The translations under genes were made by a program, and so were the position numbers. From Candidatus Acetothermia bacterium (GTDB lineage: Bacteria; Bipolaricaulota; Bipolaricaulia; RBG-16-55-9; DRXL01), in assembly GCA_028275205.1 (NCBI GenBank), contig JAPWVB010000017.1:1-16183 (forward strand): a stretch of DNA of 16,183 nt. The letters are read 5' to 3'. How positions within the stretch are numbered: the stretch's first letter is position 1; the number at the start of each line of letters is the position of its first letter. Shown here in pieces: positions 1 to 5,776 of the stretch. The notes under the pieces are model-generated. The model was not told the DNA's origin. It saw only the letters and a program-made list of their open reading frames with translations, and searched no databases.

Positions 1-1
1 C

Positions 2-3000
2 CATTTTGGGCATCTTATCCCCCGGGTTTATAAAGATCTCTTCCCAAGATATAAATTGATGCAAGGGTATCACGTCATCAAGAAGGGCGGCTGGGATACC
101 CACGGACTCCCGGTGGAGCTGAAAGTCGAGAGGGAGCTTGGGCTCAACAGCAAGCGCGAGATCGAGGCCTTCGGGGTCGAAAGCTTCGTCAAGAAATGCA
201 AGGAGAACGTCTGGAAGTTTAAGGGCGAATGGGAGCGGTTCGACCCCAGGATGGGCTTCTGGTACGACCAGCGGAACGCGTATATCACGTATACGAACGA
301 ATATATTGAGTCCGTCTGGTGGGCGCTGAAGAAGATTTGGGAGAAGGGATTGCTCTACAAAGGGCACAAGGTGCTGCCCTACTGTCCCCGCTGCGGTACC
401 CCCTTGAGCTCCCACGAAGTCGCGCAGGGCTACGAGACTGTGAAAGATCCATCTATATTCTTCAAACTGAGAGTGCAACCTAACCCCCCAGCCCCTCCCT
501 CTTTAGGGGAGGAGCTGGGGGAGAGGTCCTACTTCCTCGTCTGGACGACGACGCCGTGGACCGTGCCCAGCAACGTCGCCTTGGCGGTCCATCCCGACTA
601 TAGATATGCCATAGTCGAGGTCGGCCAGGATATATTCATTCTTGCCGAGAGGTTGGTCGAGCCCGTGCTGGGGGAGCATCACCCTCAGATTATAGATACT
701 CTCCGCGGGGCCGAGCTTGTCGGCTGGCGCTACGAGCCCGCGTACAGACTGAGCGACGATCCGAACGCCTACCGCGTCGTCGCGGCGGAGTTCGTCTCTC
801 TAGAAGAGGGCACAGGGATCGTGCACATCGCCCCGGCGTTCGGGGAAGAAGACTATCAAGTTGGTCAAGCCGAAAAGCTGCCCTTCGTCAACCCCGTCGA
901 TCTTGAGGGGAAGTTCACCAAGGAATTCCCCTTGGCTTCAGGGAAATTCGTCAAGGACGCCGACGCCGTCATTATCAAAGATCTGCAGGCGCGCGGCTTG
1001 CTCTATAGAGCTGGGAAGTACGAGCACGAGTACCCGTTCTGCTGGCGCTGCAAGACCCCTCTGCTCTACTACGCTCTCGATTCGTACTTCATCAAGACGA
1101 CCGCGAAGCAAAAAGAGATCATCGAGAACAACAAGCATATTCATTGGCATCCGGAGCACTTCCGAGATGGGCGCTTTGGCAATTTCTTGGAGACTATGAA
1201 GGATTGGGCGCTCTCGCGCGACCGCTACTGGGGGACGCCATTGCCGCTGTGGGTCTGCCAAGAGTGCGGGCGCGAGCACTGTGTGGGGAGCCGACAAGAG
1301 CTCGTCGAACTCGCCCTCGAGAAAGAGAGAGCTCGCTCTGTCGAATTTCATCGTCCCTGGATCGATGAGATACTCTTACAGTGTTCTTGTGGGGGCACGA
1401 TGCGCCGCGTCCCCTATGTGATTGACTGTTGGTTCGATTCGGGGATGATGCACACGGCCCAGTGGCACTACCCCTTCGAAAACCACGAGCTCTTTGAGGA
1501 GCAGTTCCCGGCGGACTTCATCGCCGAGGGGATCGATCAGACGCGTGGCTGGTTCTATTCGCTCTTGGTGACCAGCACGCTGCTGTACGAAGAGAAGCCC
1601 TATCCCCACCCGTATAAGCACGTGGTGGTCACGGGGATGGGCTTGGACGAAGCGGGCAAGAAGATGTCCAAGAGCTTGGGCAACGTGCTCGATCCTTGGG
1701 ACGTGGTCAACGTCTATGGCGCGGATGCGGTGCGCTGGTTCTTCTACGCGGGCAGCGCCCCGTGGCGAGACCGCCGGCTCGATCCTAAAGACATCGTCGA
1801 GACGCGCGGGGTCTTGGAAACCGTGCGCAACGTCTACAACTTCTTCTCGCTCTACGCCAGCATCGATCGCTTCGACCCAGGCTTCACCTGGACCGTTCAT
1901 CTTGCCGCCAAAGGCGGCAAGGCGCACAGTCCAGACGAAGTCTGGCGAAGCTTGCTTGATAGATGGATTCTCTCTCGACTGCAGCACACTATCAGCGAGA
2001 CGACGAAGGCGTTAGACGAGTACGATCCCGTTGCTGCCACGCAGGCCATCGCGGCGTTCGTGGACGACCTGAGCAATTGGTACGTGCGAAACTCGCGCGC
2101 GCGATTTTGGGGCAACCAATGGACTGCCGATAAGACCGCGGCGTTCGCGACGCTCTACGAAGTCTTATTGGCTCTGACAAAGCTCTTAGCGCCGTTTGTG
2201 CCGTTCTTAGCAGAGGCGATCTATCAGAATCTCAGGACCGAGCAGATGCCCGAGAGCGTCCATCTGTGCGATTGGCCCCAAGTAGACGAGCAGCTGCGCG
2301 ACCCTAATCTTGAAGATGATATGAAGTGCGTACGCCAGATTGTAACCGCGGGTTTACAAGCGCGCAACAAGGCGCAGATCAAGGTGCGCCAACCGCTCGC
2401 CCTCGCGGCCATCACAAGCGACGGGCCTCCCTTGGAGGAGGAGTACCAACAGCTCATCCGTCAAGAGCTCAACGTCAAGAAGATCCAATGGCTGAGCGCA
2501 GAGCAGCTCTTTGCGTTCTACACCCCCAAGCTTGAGTACGAAAAGTCTGCCTTGGGGAAGGAGCTGCGCGGCTTGGCTCCTAAAGTTATCGTTTTGGTAG
2601 AAGAGCTGAACAAGGCTGATCACGACAAGCGCGTGCAGCTCGCCCAAGAACTCCAAGCTCAGAAGAAGCTCCGTCTGTCTGTCGAAAGCCAGGAGATCGA
2701 GCTTCCTGAAGGCACACATGTGCGAGTCGTCTTGCAGCCATGCCAGGGGTTCGTCGAAGGGAGCGAAGAAGACGTGAGAGTTTTGGTGGATACCCGCCTT
2801 GACGACGCCCTGCGTCAAGAGGGTCTGGCGCGCGAGTTCGTCAGATTGGTGCAAGAGTGCCGCAAGGAGGCGGGCTTTGAAGTCTCCGATCGCATCGAGC
2901 TTTTGTACGAAGCTGATCCCGAAGTGCTTGCGGCGATCGAGCAGTTCGCCGCGTACATCCAAGAAGAGACGCTCGCCGTGACCCTGCAACGCAACAGCTC

Positions 3001-3079
3001 GTTCGAGGGGGTCGAGTTCATCAAGGAGCTCGACGTCAATGGACGCAGAGCACGAGTGGGGCTCAGGCGCTTTCACTGA
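2..3079 (+). CDS. ileS: isoleucyl-tRNA synthetase, 5' end outside window
   Basis: Cytoplasmic class Ia synthetase that charges tRNA-Ile. The reading frame runs open to the window edge: bases 2-13 encode HFGH, the HIGH-type signature, so the ATG at 56 is internal and roughly 40 N-terminal residues are missing. Other landmarks are WDTHGLPVE, the editing-domain motifs VWTTTPWTVPSN and GTGIVHIAPAFGEED, several zinc-type Cys pairs (CPRC, CWRC, CQEC, CSC), KMSKS at bases 1661-1675 and a DRWILSR-type anticodon-binding region. The length (1025 residues visible) and a C-terminus without a terminal zinc finger fit the longer type-2, eukaryote-like IleRS group; that subgroup call is inference. Two in-frame palindromic insertions (479-526 and 1882-1940) add residues absent from typical homologues. 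A 33-residue ORF follows 27 nt downstream. Confidence 0.97.
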   Translation, partial: HFGHLIPRVYKDLFPRYKLMQGYHVIKKGGWDTHGLPVELKVERELGLNSKREIEAFGVESFVKKCKENVWKFKGEWERFDPRMGFWYDQRNAYITYTNEYIESVWWALKKIWEKGLLYKGHKVLPYCPRCGTPLSSHEVAQGYETVKDPSIFFKLRVQPNPPAPPSLGEELGERSYFLVWTTTPWTVPSNVALAVHPDYRYAIVEVGQDIFILAERLVEPVLGEHHPQIIDTLRGAELVGWRYEPAYRLSDDPNAYRVVAAEFVSLEEGTGIVHIAPAFGEEDYQVGQAEKLPFVNPVDLEGKFTKEFPLASGKFVKDADAVIIKDLQARGLLYRAGKYEHEYPFCWRCKTPLLYYALDSYFIKTTAKQKEIIENNKHIHWHPEHFRDGRFGNFLETMKDWALSRDRYWGTPLPLWVCQECGREHCVGSRQELVELALEKERARSVEFHRPWIDEILLQCSCGGTMRRVPYVIDCWFDSGMMHTAQWHYPFENHELFEEQFPADFIAEGIDQTRGWFYSLLVTSTLLYEEKPYPHPYKHVVVTGMGLDEAGKKMSKSLGNVLDPWDVVNVYGADAVRWFFYAGSAPWRDRRLDPKDIVETRGVLETVRNVYNFFSLYASIDRFDPGFTWTVHLAAKGGKAHSPDEVWRSLLDRWILSRLQHTISETTKALDEYDPVAATQAIAAFVDDLSNWYVRNSRARFWGNQWTADKTAAFATLYEVLLALTKLLAPFVPFLAEAIYQNLRTEQMPESVHLCDWPQVDEQLRDPNLEDDMKCVRQIVTAGLQARNKAQIKVRQPLALAAITSDGPPLEEEYQQLIRQELNVKKIQWLSAEQLFAFYTPKLEYEKSALGKELRGLAPKVIVLVEELNKADHDKRVQLAQELQAQKKLRLSVESQEIELPEGTHVRVVLQPCQGFVEGSEEDVRVLVDTRLDDALRQEGLAREFVRLVQECRKEAGFEVSDRIELLYEADPEVLAAIEQFAAYIQEETLAVTLQRNSSFEGVEFIKELDVNGRRARVGLRRFH
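479..526. repeat. type A palindromic element inside ileS
   Basis: A 48-bp C-rich/G-rich palindrome. The arm CCCCCAGCCCCTCC pairs with GGAGGAGCTGGGGG downstream with one mismatch, around a short CTCTTTAGG loop. It is translated in frame as NPPAPPSLGEELGER, between DPSIFFKLRV and SYFLVWTTTPWT, where other IleRS proteins run straight through. It resembles the element in birA at 3521-3577: both begin CCTMACCCCC and end in GAGG. Confidence 0.7.
1882..1940. repeat. type B palindromic element inside ileS
   Basis: A 59-bp nested palindrome. The inner stem CTTGCCGCC / GGCGGCAAG is perfect, with loop AAA (1901-1921). The outer arms CTTCACCTGGAC (1882-1893) and GTCCAGACGAAG (1929-1940) pair at 10 of 12 positions, and the two spacers are both 7 nt, so the element is symmetric. 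It is translated in frame as FTWTVHLAAKGGKAHSPDE, between DRFDPG and the conserved LLDRWILSR. A related copy, inverted, lies at the eamA 3' end. Confidence 0.7.
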
Positions 3080-3106
3080 TCTGTTATGCACCCGAAGGAG
3101 TAAAGC

Positions 3107-3208
3107 ATGTGGCCGCTCGTCGTGATGATTGTAGGAGCTGTTGCTGCTGCCTTTGTCCTAGCCCTCCTTGTGCGGCATAAAGTGAATCAAGAGCGCAGAG
3201 CGCCGTAA
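3107..3208 (+). CDS. 33-residue single-span membrane peptide
   Basis: No family recognised. The ORF begins at an ATG preceded by GAAGGAG with 6-nt spacing, a good ribosome binding site, in the 132-bp gap between ileS and birA; its stop is 3 nt before the birA ATG. The product starts MWPLVVMIVGAVAAAFVLAL, giving one hydrophobic segment from about residue 3 to 22. It ends with a basic tail (RHKVNQERRAP), so by the positive-inside rule the C-terminus should be cytoplasmic. Cotranscription with ileS and birA is likely from the spacing. That it is expressed rests on the ribosome binding site and the membrane-like composition; homologues would have to be found to prove it. Confidence 0.6.
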   Translation: MWPLVVMIVGAVAAAFVLALLVRHKVNQERRAP

Positions 3209-3211
3209 CAG

Positions 3212-3991
3212 ATGACATACCAGCTCTTTCTCTTTGATTCCCTGAGCTCAACCAACGACCTGCTGAAAGGGCTCGCCTGTGGAGGCGCGCCTGAAGGCAC
3301 CGTTGTCATCGCAAGGGAACAAACAGCAGGCCGGGGACGGTTCGGGCGGAGGTGGCTGTCGCCCAAGGGCGGTGCCTGGTTCTCGCTCTTGCTCAGGCCC
3401 CCAATCCCAGCAGAGCAAGCGGGATGTATCGCTATTCTGATCGCCGTCTCGCTCGCGCGCGCGCTCAGAGAGGGCTGGGGAGTTCCCGTGGGCGTCAAGT
3501 GGCCCAATGATCTGTATGTACCTCACCCCCATCCCCTCTCCGTCAACGGAGAGGGGTGGCCGCAGGCCGGCGTGAGGTATCAAAAGCTGGGCGGCATCCT
3601 GATCGAACTCAGCACAAACGCTGCCCAGATCGACTGGCTTGTCGCTGGGATCGGCATCAACGTCAATAACGAGCTTCCCGCAGAGGCGCGCGTTCCACCG
3701 ACTTCATTAGCCCGTGAGCTAGGTCACCCTGTCCCCTTAGAAGAATTTCTTGACAGAGCCCTCGCAGCTATAGCCCACGACTATGAGCGATTTCTCTCCG
3801 AGGGCTTTGAGTTTGTCCGTCAGCGATGGCAAGAGCTCTCGGTGCTGCCGCCGCGCGTTCTCGTCAGAACGAGTAGTGGGGAGATCGCTGCCGAGGTGCT
3901 GGGACTCTCACAATCGGGTAAACTTGTGGTGCGCACGGGAGAGAGCGTGCGCGAACTCGCTACTGAGGAAGTGACCCTATGCCCGCGGTAG
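3212..3991 (+). CDS. birA: biotin--[acetyl-CoA carboxylase] ligase, catalytic type without DNA-binding domain
   Basis: Activates biotin to biotinyl-AMP and transfers it to the biotin carboxyl carrier lysine. The 259-residue protein starts directly in the catalytic domain (FDSLSSTND), so it lacks the N-terminal helix-turn-helix of the E. coli BirA repressor and should be a monofunctional, group I enzyme. Visible motifs are the biotinyl-AMP loop GRGRFGRRW (residues 40-48), KWPND (96-100), KLGGILIEL (from 125) and GIGINVN, followed by the small C-terminal SH3-like domain. About 20 extra residues (104-123, PHPHPLSVNGEGWPQAGVRY) sit between KWPNDLYV and KLGG, a loop that is normally only a few residues long; they are encoded by a palindromic repeat. 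No strong ribosome binding site precedes the ATG, suggesting translational coupling to the upstream small ORF. The 3' end overlaps purA by 13 nt. Confidence 0.93.
   Translation: MTYQLFLFDSLSSTNDLLKGLACGGAPEGTVVIAREQTAGRGRFGRRWLSPKGGAWFSLLLRPPIPAEQAGCIAILIAVSLARALREGWGVPVGVKWPNDLYVPHPHPLSVNGEGWPQAGVRYQKLGGILIELSTNAAQIDWLVAGIGINVNNELPAEARVPPTSLARELGHPVPLEEFLDRALAAIAHDYERFLSEGFEFVRQRWQELSVLPPRVLVRTSSGEIAAEVLGLSQSGKLVVRTGESVRELATEEVTLCPR
3521..3577. repeat. type A palindromic element inside birA
   Basis: A 57-bp nested palindrome (19 codons). The outer arms are CCTCAC (3521-3526) and GTGAGG (3572-3577), extended to 8 bp by the flanking TA/TA. The inner stem is a perfect CCCCTCTCCG / CGGAGAGGGG with loop TCAA (3533-3556). 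A further small GGCC..GGCC hairpin lies at 3558-3568. It is translated in frame without disrupting birA. It resembles the ileS element at 479-526. Confidence 0.75.
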
Positions 3992-5289
3992 CTGTCCTTG
4001 GGGCCCAGTGGGGCGACGAAGGTAAGGGGAAGTTGGTCCATCTGCTCGCGCGCGATGCGGACTATTGCGTGCGCTTCAACGGCGGCACCAACGCCGGCCA
4101 TCGCGTCGTGACCAGCCGTGTCCCCACCGTAGTCGGCGTCGGCGCCAACGGCGGTGAGACAGAAGCTCAAGAATTTAAGTTTCACTTGATCCCCGCCGGG
4201 GCGCTCCATGAGGGCTGTGCCGCGGTCTTGGCCCACGGCATGGTCATCGATCCGTATGCGCTCGTCGCGGAATTAGAAGCCCTCAAGGAGCTGCGCGGCA
4301 GCGAACCCGAAATCTATATCAGCTCCAACGCCCATCTGCTCCTGCCGTACCACCCGATCGTTGAAAGGCTTGAGGGTTCTCAGAGTGCTCTGGACACGAC
4401 GGCCAAGGGGATCGGTCCGGCCTATCGCGATAAGGCCGCGCGCATCGGATTGAGAATGTCTGATCTGCTCTTCCCACAGAGATTCACCGAAAAACTCGCG
4501 GCGGTCTTGGAGCGCTATCAGCGCATTTGGCCCGATCATCCTGAATTGCAGCGTCTGCGGGCCCAGGAGCTCGCCCACGAAATCTTGCGGCTCGCTGAGG
4601 GCTTTCGGGATCGCATCGTGGATACAGTGCGCCTGCTCAACGACGCTCTGGATCAGAACAAATATATAATCTTTGAAGGAGCTCAAGCGACCTTGCTCGA
4701 TCTCGATCTGGGGACGTATCCGTATGTCACATCGTCAACGCCGACGATCGGCGGGATCGGCTCTGGGGCCGGGGTGCCTCCGCAGAAGATCTCGCGGGTG
4801 ATCGGTGTCGCCAAGGCGTATACGACGCGAGTGGGGCTTGGGCCATTCCCCACGGAAGCTCTCGGGAGCGCCGGGGATCGCCTGCGCGCCGCGGGGCAAG
4901 AGTTTGGCACGACCACCGGGCGGCCGCGCCGCTGCGGCTGGCTCGACCTCGTCGCGCTGCGCTATGCCGCTATGGTCAATGGCTTCACTGAGCTCGCCCT
5001 CACGAAGCTCGACGTGCTCACGGGCTTCGATGAGATCCCTGTAGCCACAAGCTATCGCTATCACGGTCGAGTGCTCCATGATTTCCCCACCGTCTGCGAG
5101 ATCCTCCAAGAGTGTGAGCCGGTCTATGAGAAGCTGCCCGGCTGGCATGAGCCGCTCTCCGACTGCCGCGAGTTCTCCGAGCTTCCTCGAGCTGCTCAAC
5201 AGTACGTGCGCCTGATCGAAGATGAGCTGGGGATCCCCATCACGATGATCTCCGTTGGCCCCAGCGACGAGCAGAACCTCTGGCGCTAG
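3979..5289 (+). CDS. purA: adenylosuccinate synthetase
   Basis: Cytosolic purine enzyme that joins IMP and aspartate, with GTP, to make adenylosuccinate, the first committed step to AMP. The P-loop-like GAQWGDEGKGK opens the protein; Asp13 and His41 (NAGH) fall at the catalytic positions of the E. coli enzyme. GIGPAYRDK, EGAQATLLDLDLGTYPYVTSS, STRVG-like TTRVGLGPFPTE, GTTTGRPRRCGWLD and TKLDVL follow in the usual order. At 436 residues it is close to family length, but about 16 extra residues (roughly 46-63) lie between NAGHRVV and KFHLIPAG, in the loop that in E. coli closes over IMP. In the E. coli enzyme His41 is followed by Thr; here it is Arg. The gene overlaps birA by 13 nt, implying coupled translation. 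Confidence 0.95.
   Translation: MPAVAVLGAQWGDEGKGKLVHLLARDADYCVRFNGGTNAGHRVVTSRVPTVVGVGANGGETEAQEFKFHLIPAGALHEGCAAVLAHGMVIDPYALVAELEALKELRGSEPEIYISSNAHLLLPYHPIVERLEGSQSALDTTAKGIGPAYRDKAARIGLRMSDLLFPQRFTEKLAAVLERYQRIWPDHPELQRLRAQELAHEILRLAEGFRDRIVDTVRLLNDALDQNKYIIFEGAQATLLDLDLGTYPYVTSSTPTIGGIGSGAGVPPQKISRVIGVAKAYTTRVGLGPFPTEALGSAGDRLRAAGQEFGTTTGRPRRCGWLDLVALRYAAMVNGFTELALTKLDVLTGFDEIPVATSYRYHGRVLHDFPTVCEILQECEPVYEKLPGWHEPLSDCREFSELPRAAQQYVRLIEDELGIPITMISVGPSDEQNLWR
4123..4158. repeat. possible degenerate palindromic insertion in purA
   Basis: The extra codons of purA between NAGHRVV and KFHLIPAG contain an imperfect inverted repeat: the 15-nt arms ending at 4137 and starting at 4144 pair at 11 of 15 positions around a 6-nt loop. 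It does not clearly match the type A or type B elements. The protein-level insertion is the stronger evidence; calling it a repeat is tentative. Confidence 0.4.
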
Positions 5290-5319
5290 AAGGCGCAAGA
5301 AATCAGAGTTATTGCGAGC

Positions 5320-5349
5320 TTGACTTTGCCCCATCAAATGATCTATAAT
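5320..5349 (+). promoter_or_regulatory. sigma70-type promoter for the 50-residue peptide
   Basis: TTGACT (5320-5325), an 18-nt spacer and a perfect TATAAT (5344-5349), downstream of purA. The predicted transcription start is near 5356, giving a leader of about 26 nt before the ATG at 5382. This is the strongest promoter-like sequence in the window. Confidence 0.75.
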
Positions 5350-5381
5350 AAAAAGCTTACGGAGTATTCGTAAGGGGGCTC

Positions 5382-5534
5382 ATGATGGCACGCATGCTGA
5401 TGAGCCAGCTGAGCGCAGCCCAGCAGTCGTATCAGCTCAATGGGCAAGAGATGGTCTTCCTCTTGCTCTTGGTGGCGTTTGTGATCGGCGGCTGGGTGAG
5501 CTACGAGTGGATTCGTAAAGGGAGAAGCGCGTAG
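5382..5534 (+). CDS. 50-residue single-span membrane peptide
   Basis: No family recognised. A GGGGG ribosome binding site lies just upstream. The tandem ATGs at 5382 and 5385 are both in frame; the second has the better spacing (6 nt), so the product is 49 or 50 residues. It has a polar N-terminal part (MARMLMSQLSAAQQSYQLNG), one hydrophobic span of about 17 residues (MVFLLLLVAFVIGGWVS) and a basic tail (YEWIRKGRSA), so a C-terminus-inside topology is expected. It has its own promoter and is followed at once by three hairpins, making a compact independent unit. This layout is shared with small membrane stress or accessory peptides and with type I toxins, but nothing in the sequence identifies its function. 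Confidence 0.65.
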   Translation: MMARMLMSQLSAAQQSYQLNGQEMVFLLLLVAFVIGGWVSYEWIRKGRSA

Positions 5535-5539
5535 TTTAT

Positions 5540-5612
5540 CTTCCAGGGGCGTTGAGGGCGCTCTCATCCCTACCTCATCCCTGGAAGCGACCTGGCGAGC
5601 TTTCGTCAGGTC
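5540..5612 (+). ncRNA. structured 3' region: two consecutive hairpins
   Basis: Six bases after the peptide stop, CTTCCAGGG (5540-5548) pairs perfectly with CCCTGGAAG (5579-5587) across a 30-nt loop. Immediately after it, GACCTGGCGA (5589-5598) pairs with TCGTCAGGTC (5603-5612), ten pairs with one G-U and a GCUU tetraloop. With the terminator hairpin at 5631 this makes three stacked stems in 115 nt. I could not match it to SRP RNA, 6S RNA, tmRNA or a common riboswitch. It may be a structured 3' UTR or part of a small RNA. Confidence 0.4.
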
Positions 5613-5630
5613 GGGAACCCCCTTTCCCGC

Positions 5631-5664
5631 GGGACGGCCCCCCCAGGCCGTCCCGTTCTCGTTT
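5631..5664 (+). terminator. intrinsic terminator-like hairpin
   Basis: The perfect 9-bp stem GGGACGGCC (5631-5639) / GGCCGTCCC (5646-5654) has a 6-nt C-rich loop and is followed by a modestly T-rich GTTCTCGTTT. A cleaner run of seven T lies farther on at 5677-5683. It probably ends the 50-residue-peptide transcript before the next operon. The U-tract is weak, hence the moderate confidence. Confidence 0.6.
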
Positions 5665-5681
5665 GGCGCCTCTCCATTTTT

Positions 5682-5695
5682 TTGATAATGATCAA
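5682..5695. promoter_or_regulatory. perfect FNR-type operator
   Basis: TTGAT-AATG-ATCAA matches the FNR-family consensus TTGAT-N4-ATCAA at all ten defined positions. It lies about 80 bp upstream of the operon that encodes the oxygen-sensitive class of 2-oxoacid:ferredoxin oxidoreductases. By chance a given 10-base pattern is expected about once per megabase. No regulator gene is in the window, so the cognate factor is unknown. Confidence 0.6.
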
Positions 5696-5702
5696 TAACA
5701 GC

Positions 5703-5718
5703 TGTGACAGAAATCATG
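5703..5718. promoter_or_regulatory. CRP/FNR-like second operator
   Basis: TGTGA-CAGAAA-TCATG matches the CRP-type TGTGA-N6-TCACA at 8 of 10 positions. Its centre (5710.5) is 22 bp from the centre of the FNR-type box (5688.5), about two helical turns, so factors bound to both would face the same side. If the -10 is TAAGAT at 5740-5745, this site sits near -41.5, the class II activator position. Confidence 0.4.
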
Positions 5719-5739
5719 GCTTTGGCGACTCAAGCCCCG

Positions 5740-5745
5740 TAAGAT
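5740..5745 (+). promoter_or_regulatory. candidate -10 element of the gltD-por-kor-gdh operon
   Basis: TAAGAT has no good -35 at 17 bp, as expected of an activator-dependent promoter. An alternative is TTGGCG (5722-5727) with TAGACT (5745-5750) at a 17-bp spacing. Either puts the start at about 5752-5757, some 20-25 nt before the ATG at 5777, with a G-rich ribosome binding site (GGGGGGC, about 5765-5771) between. Confidence 0.35.
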
Positions 5746-5776
5746 AGACTCGAAGTGAGAATGAAAGGGGGGCTCT

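Noticed and set aside
56..58. ATG at 56 as the start of ileS
   Set aside because: The frame is open to the window edge, and bases 2-55 encode HFGHLIPRVYKDLFPRYKL, the conserved HIGH-motif region, so the gene begins outside.
2354..3091. Long minus-strand ORF of 245 codons opposite ileS
   Set aside because: It is fully covered by conserved IleRS sequence on the plus strand, has no recognisable domain, and is typical of GC-rich antisense shadow frames. The long minus-strand frames opposite korA (10517-11221) and ileS (1376-1987) were dropped for the same reason.
5540..5664. Known structural RNA (SRP RNA, 6S RNA, tmRNA or riboswitch)
   Set aside because: I looked for the SRP GGAAG/GCAGC loop, the tmRNA ends and common riboswitch cores and found none in the right arrangement, so only an unclassified structured region is reported.
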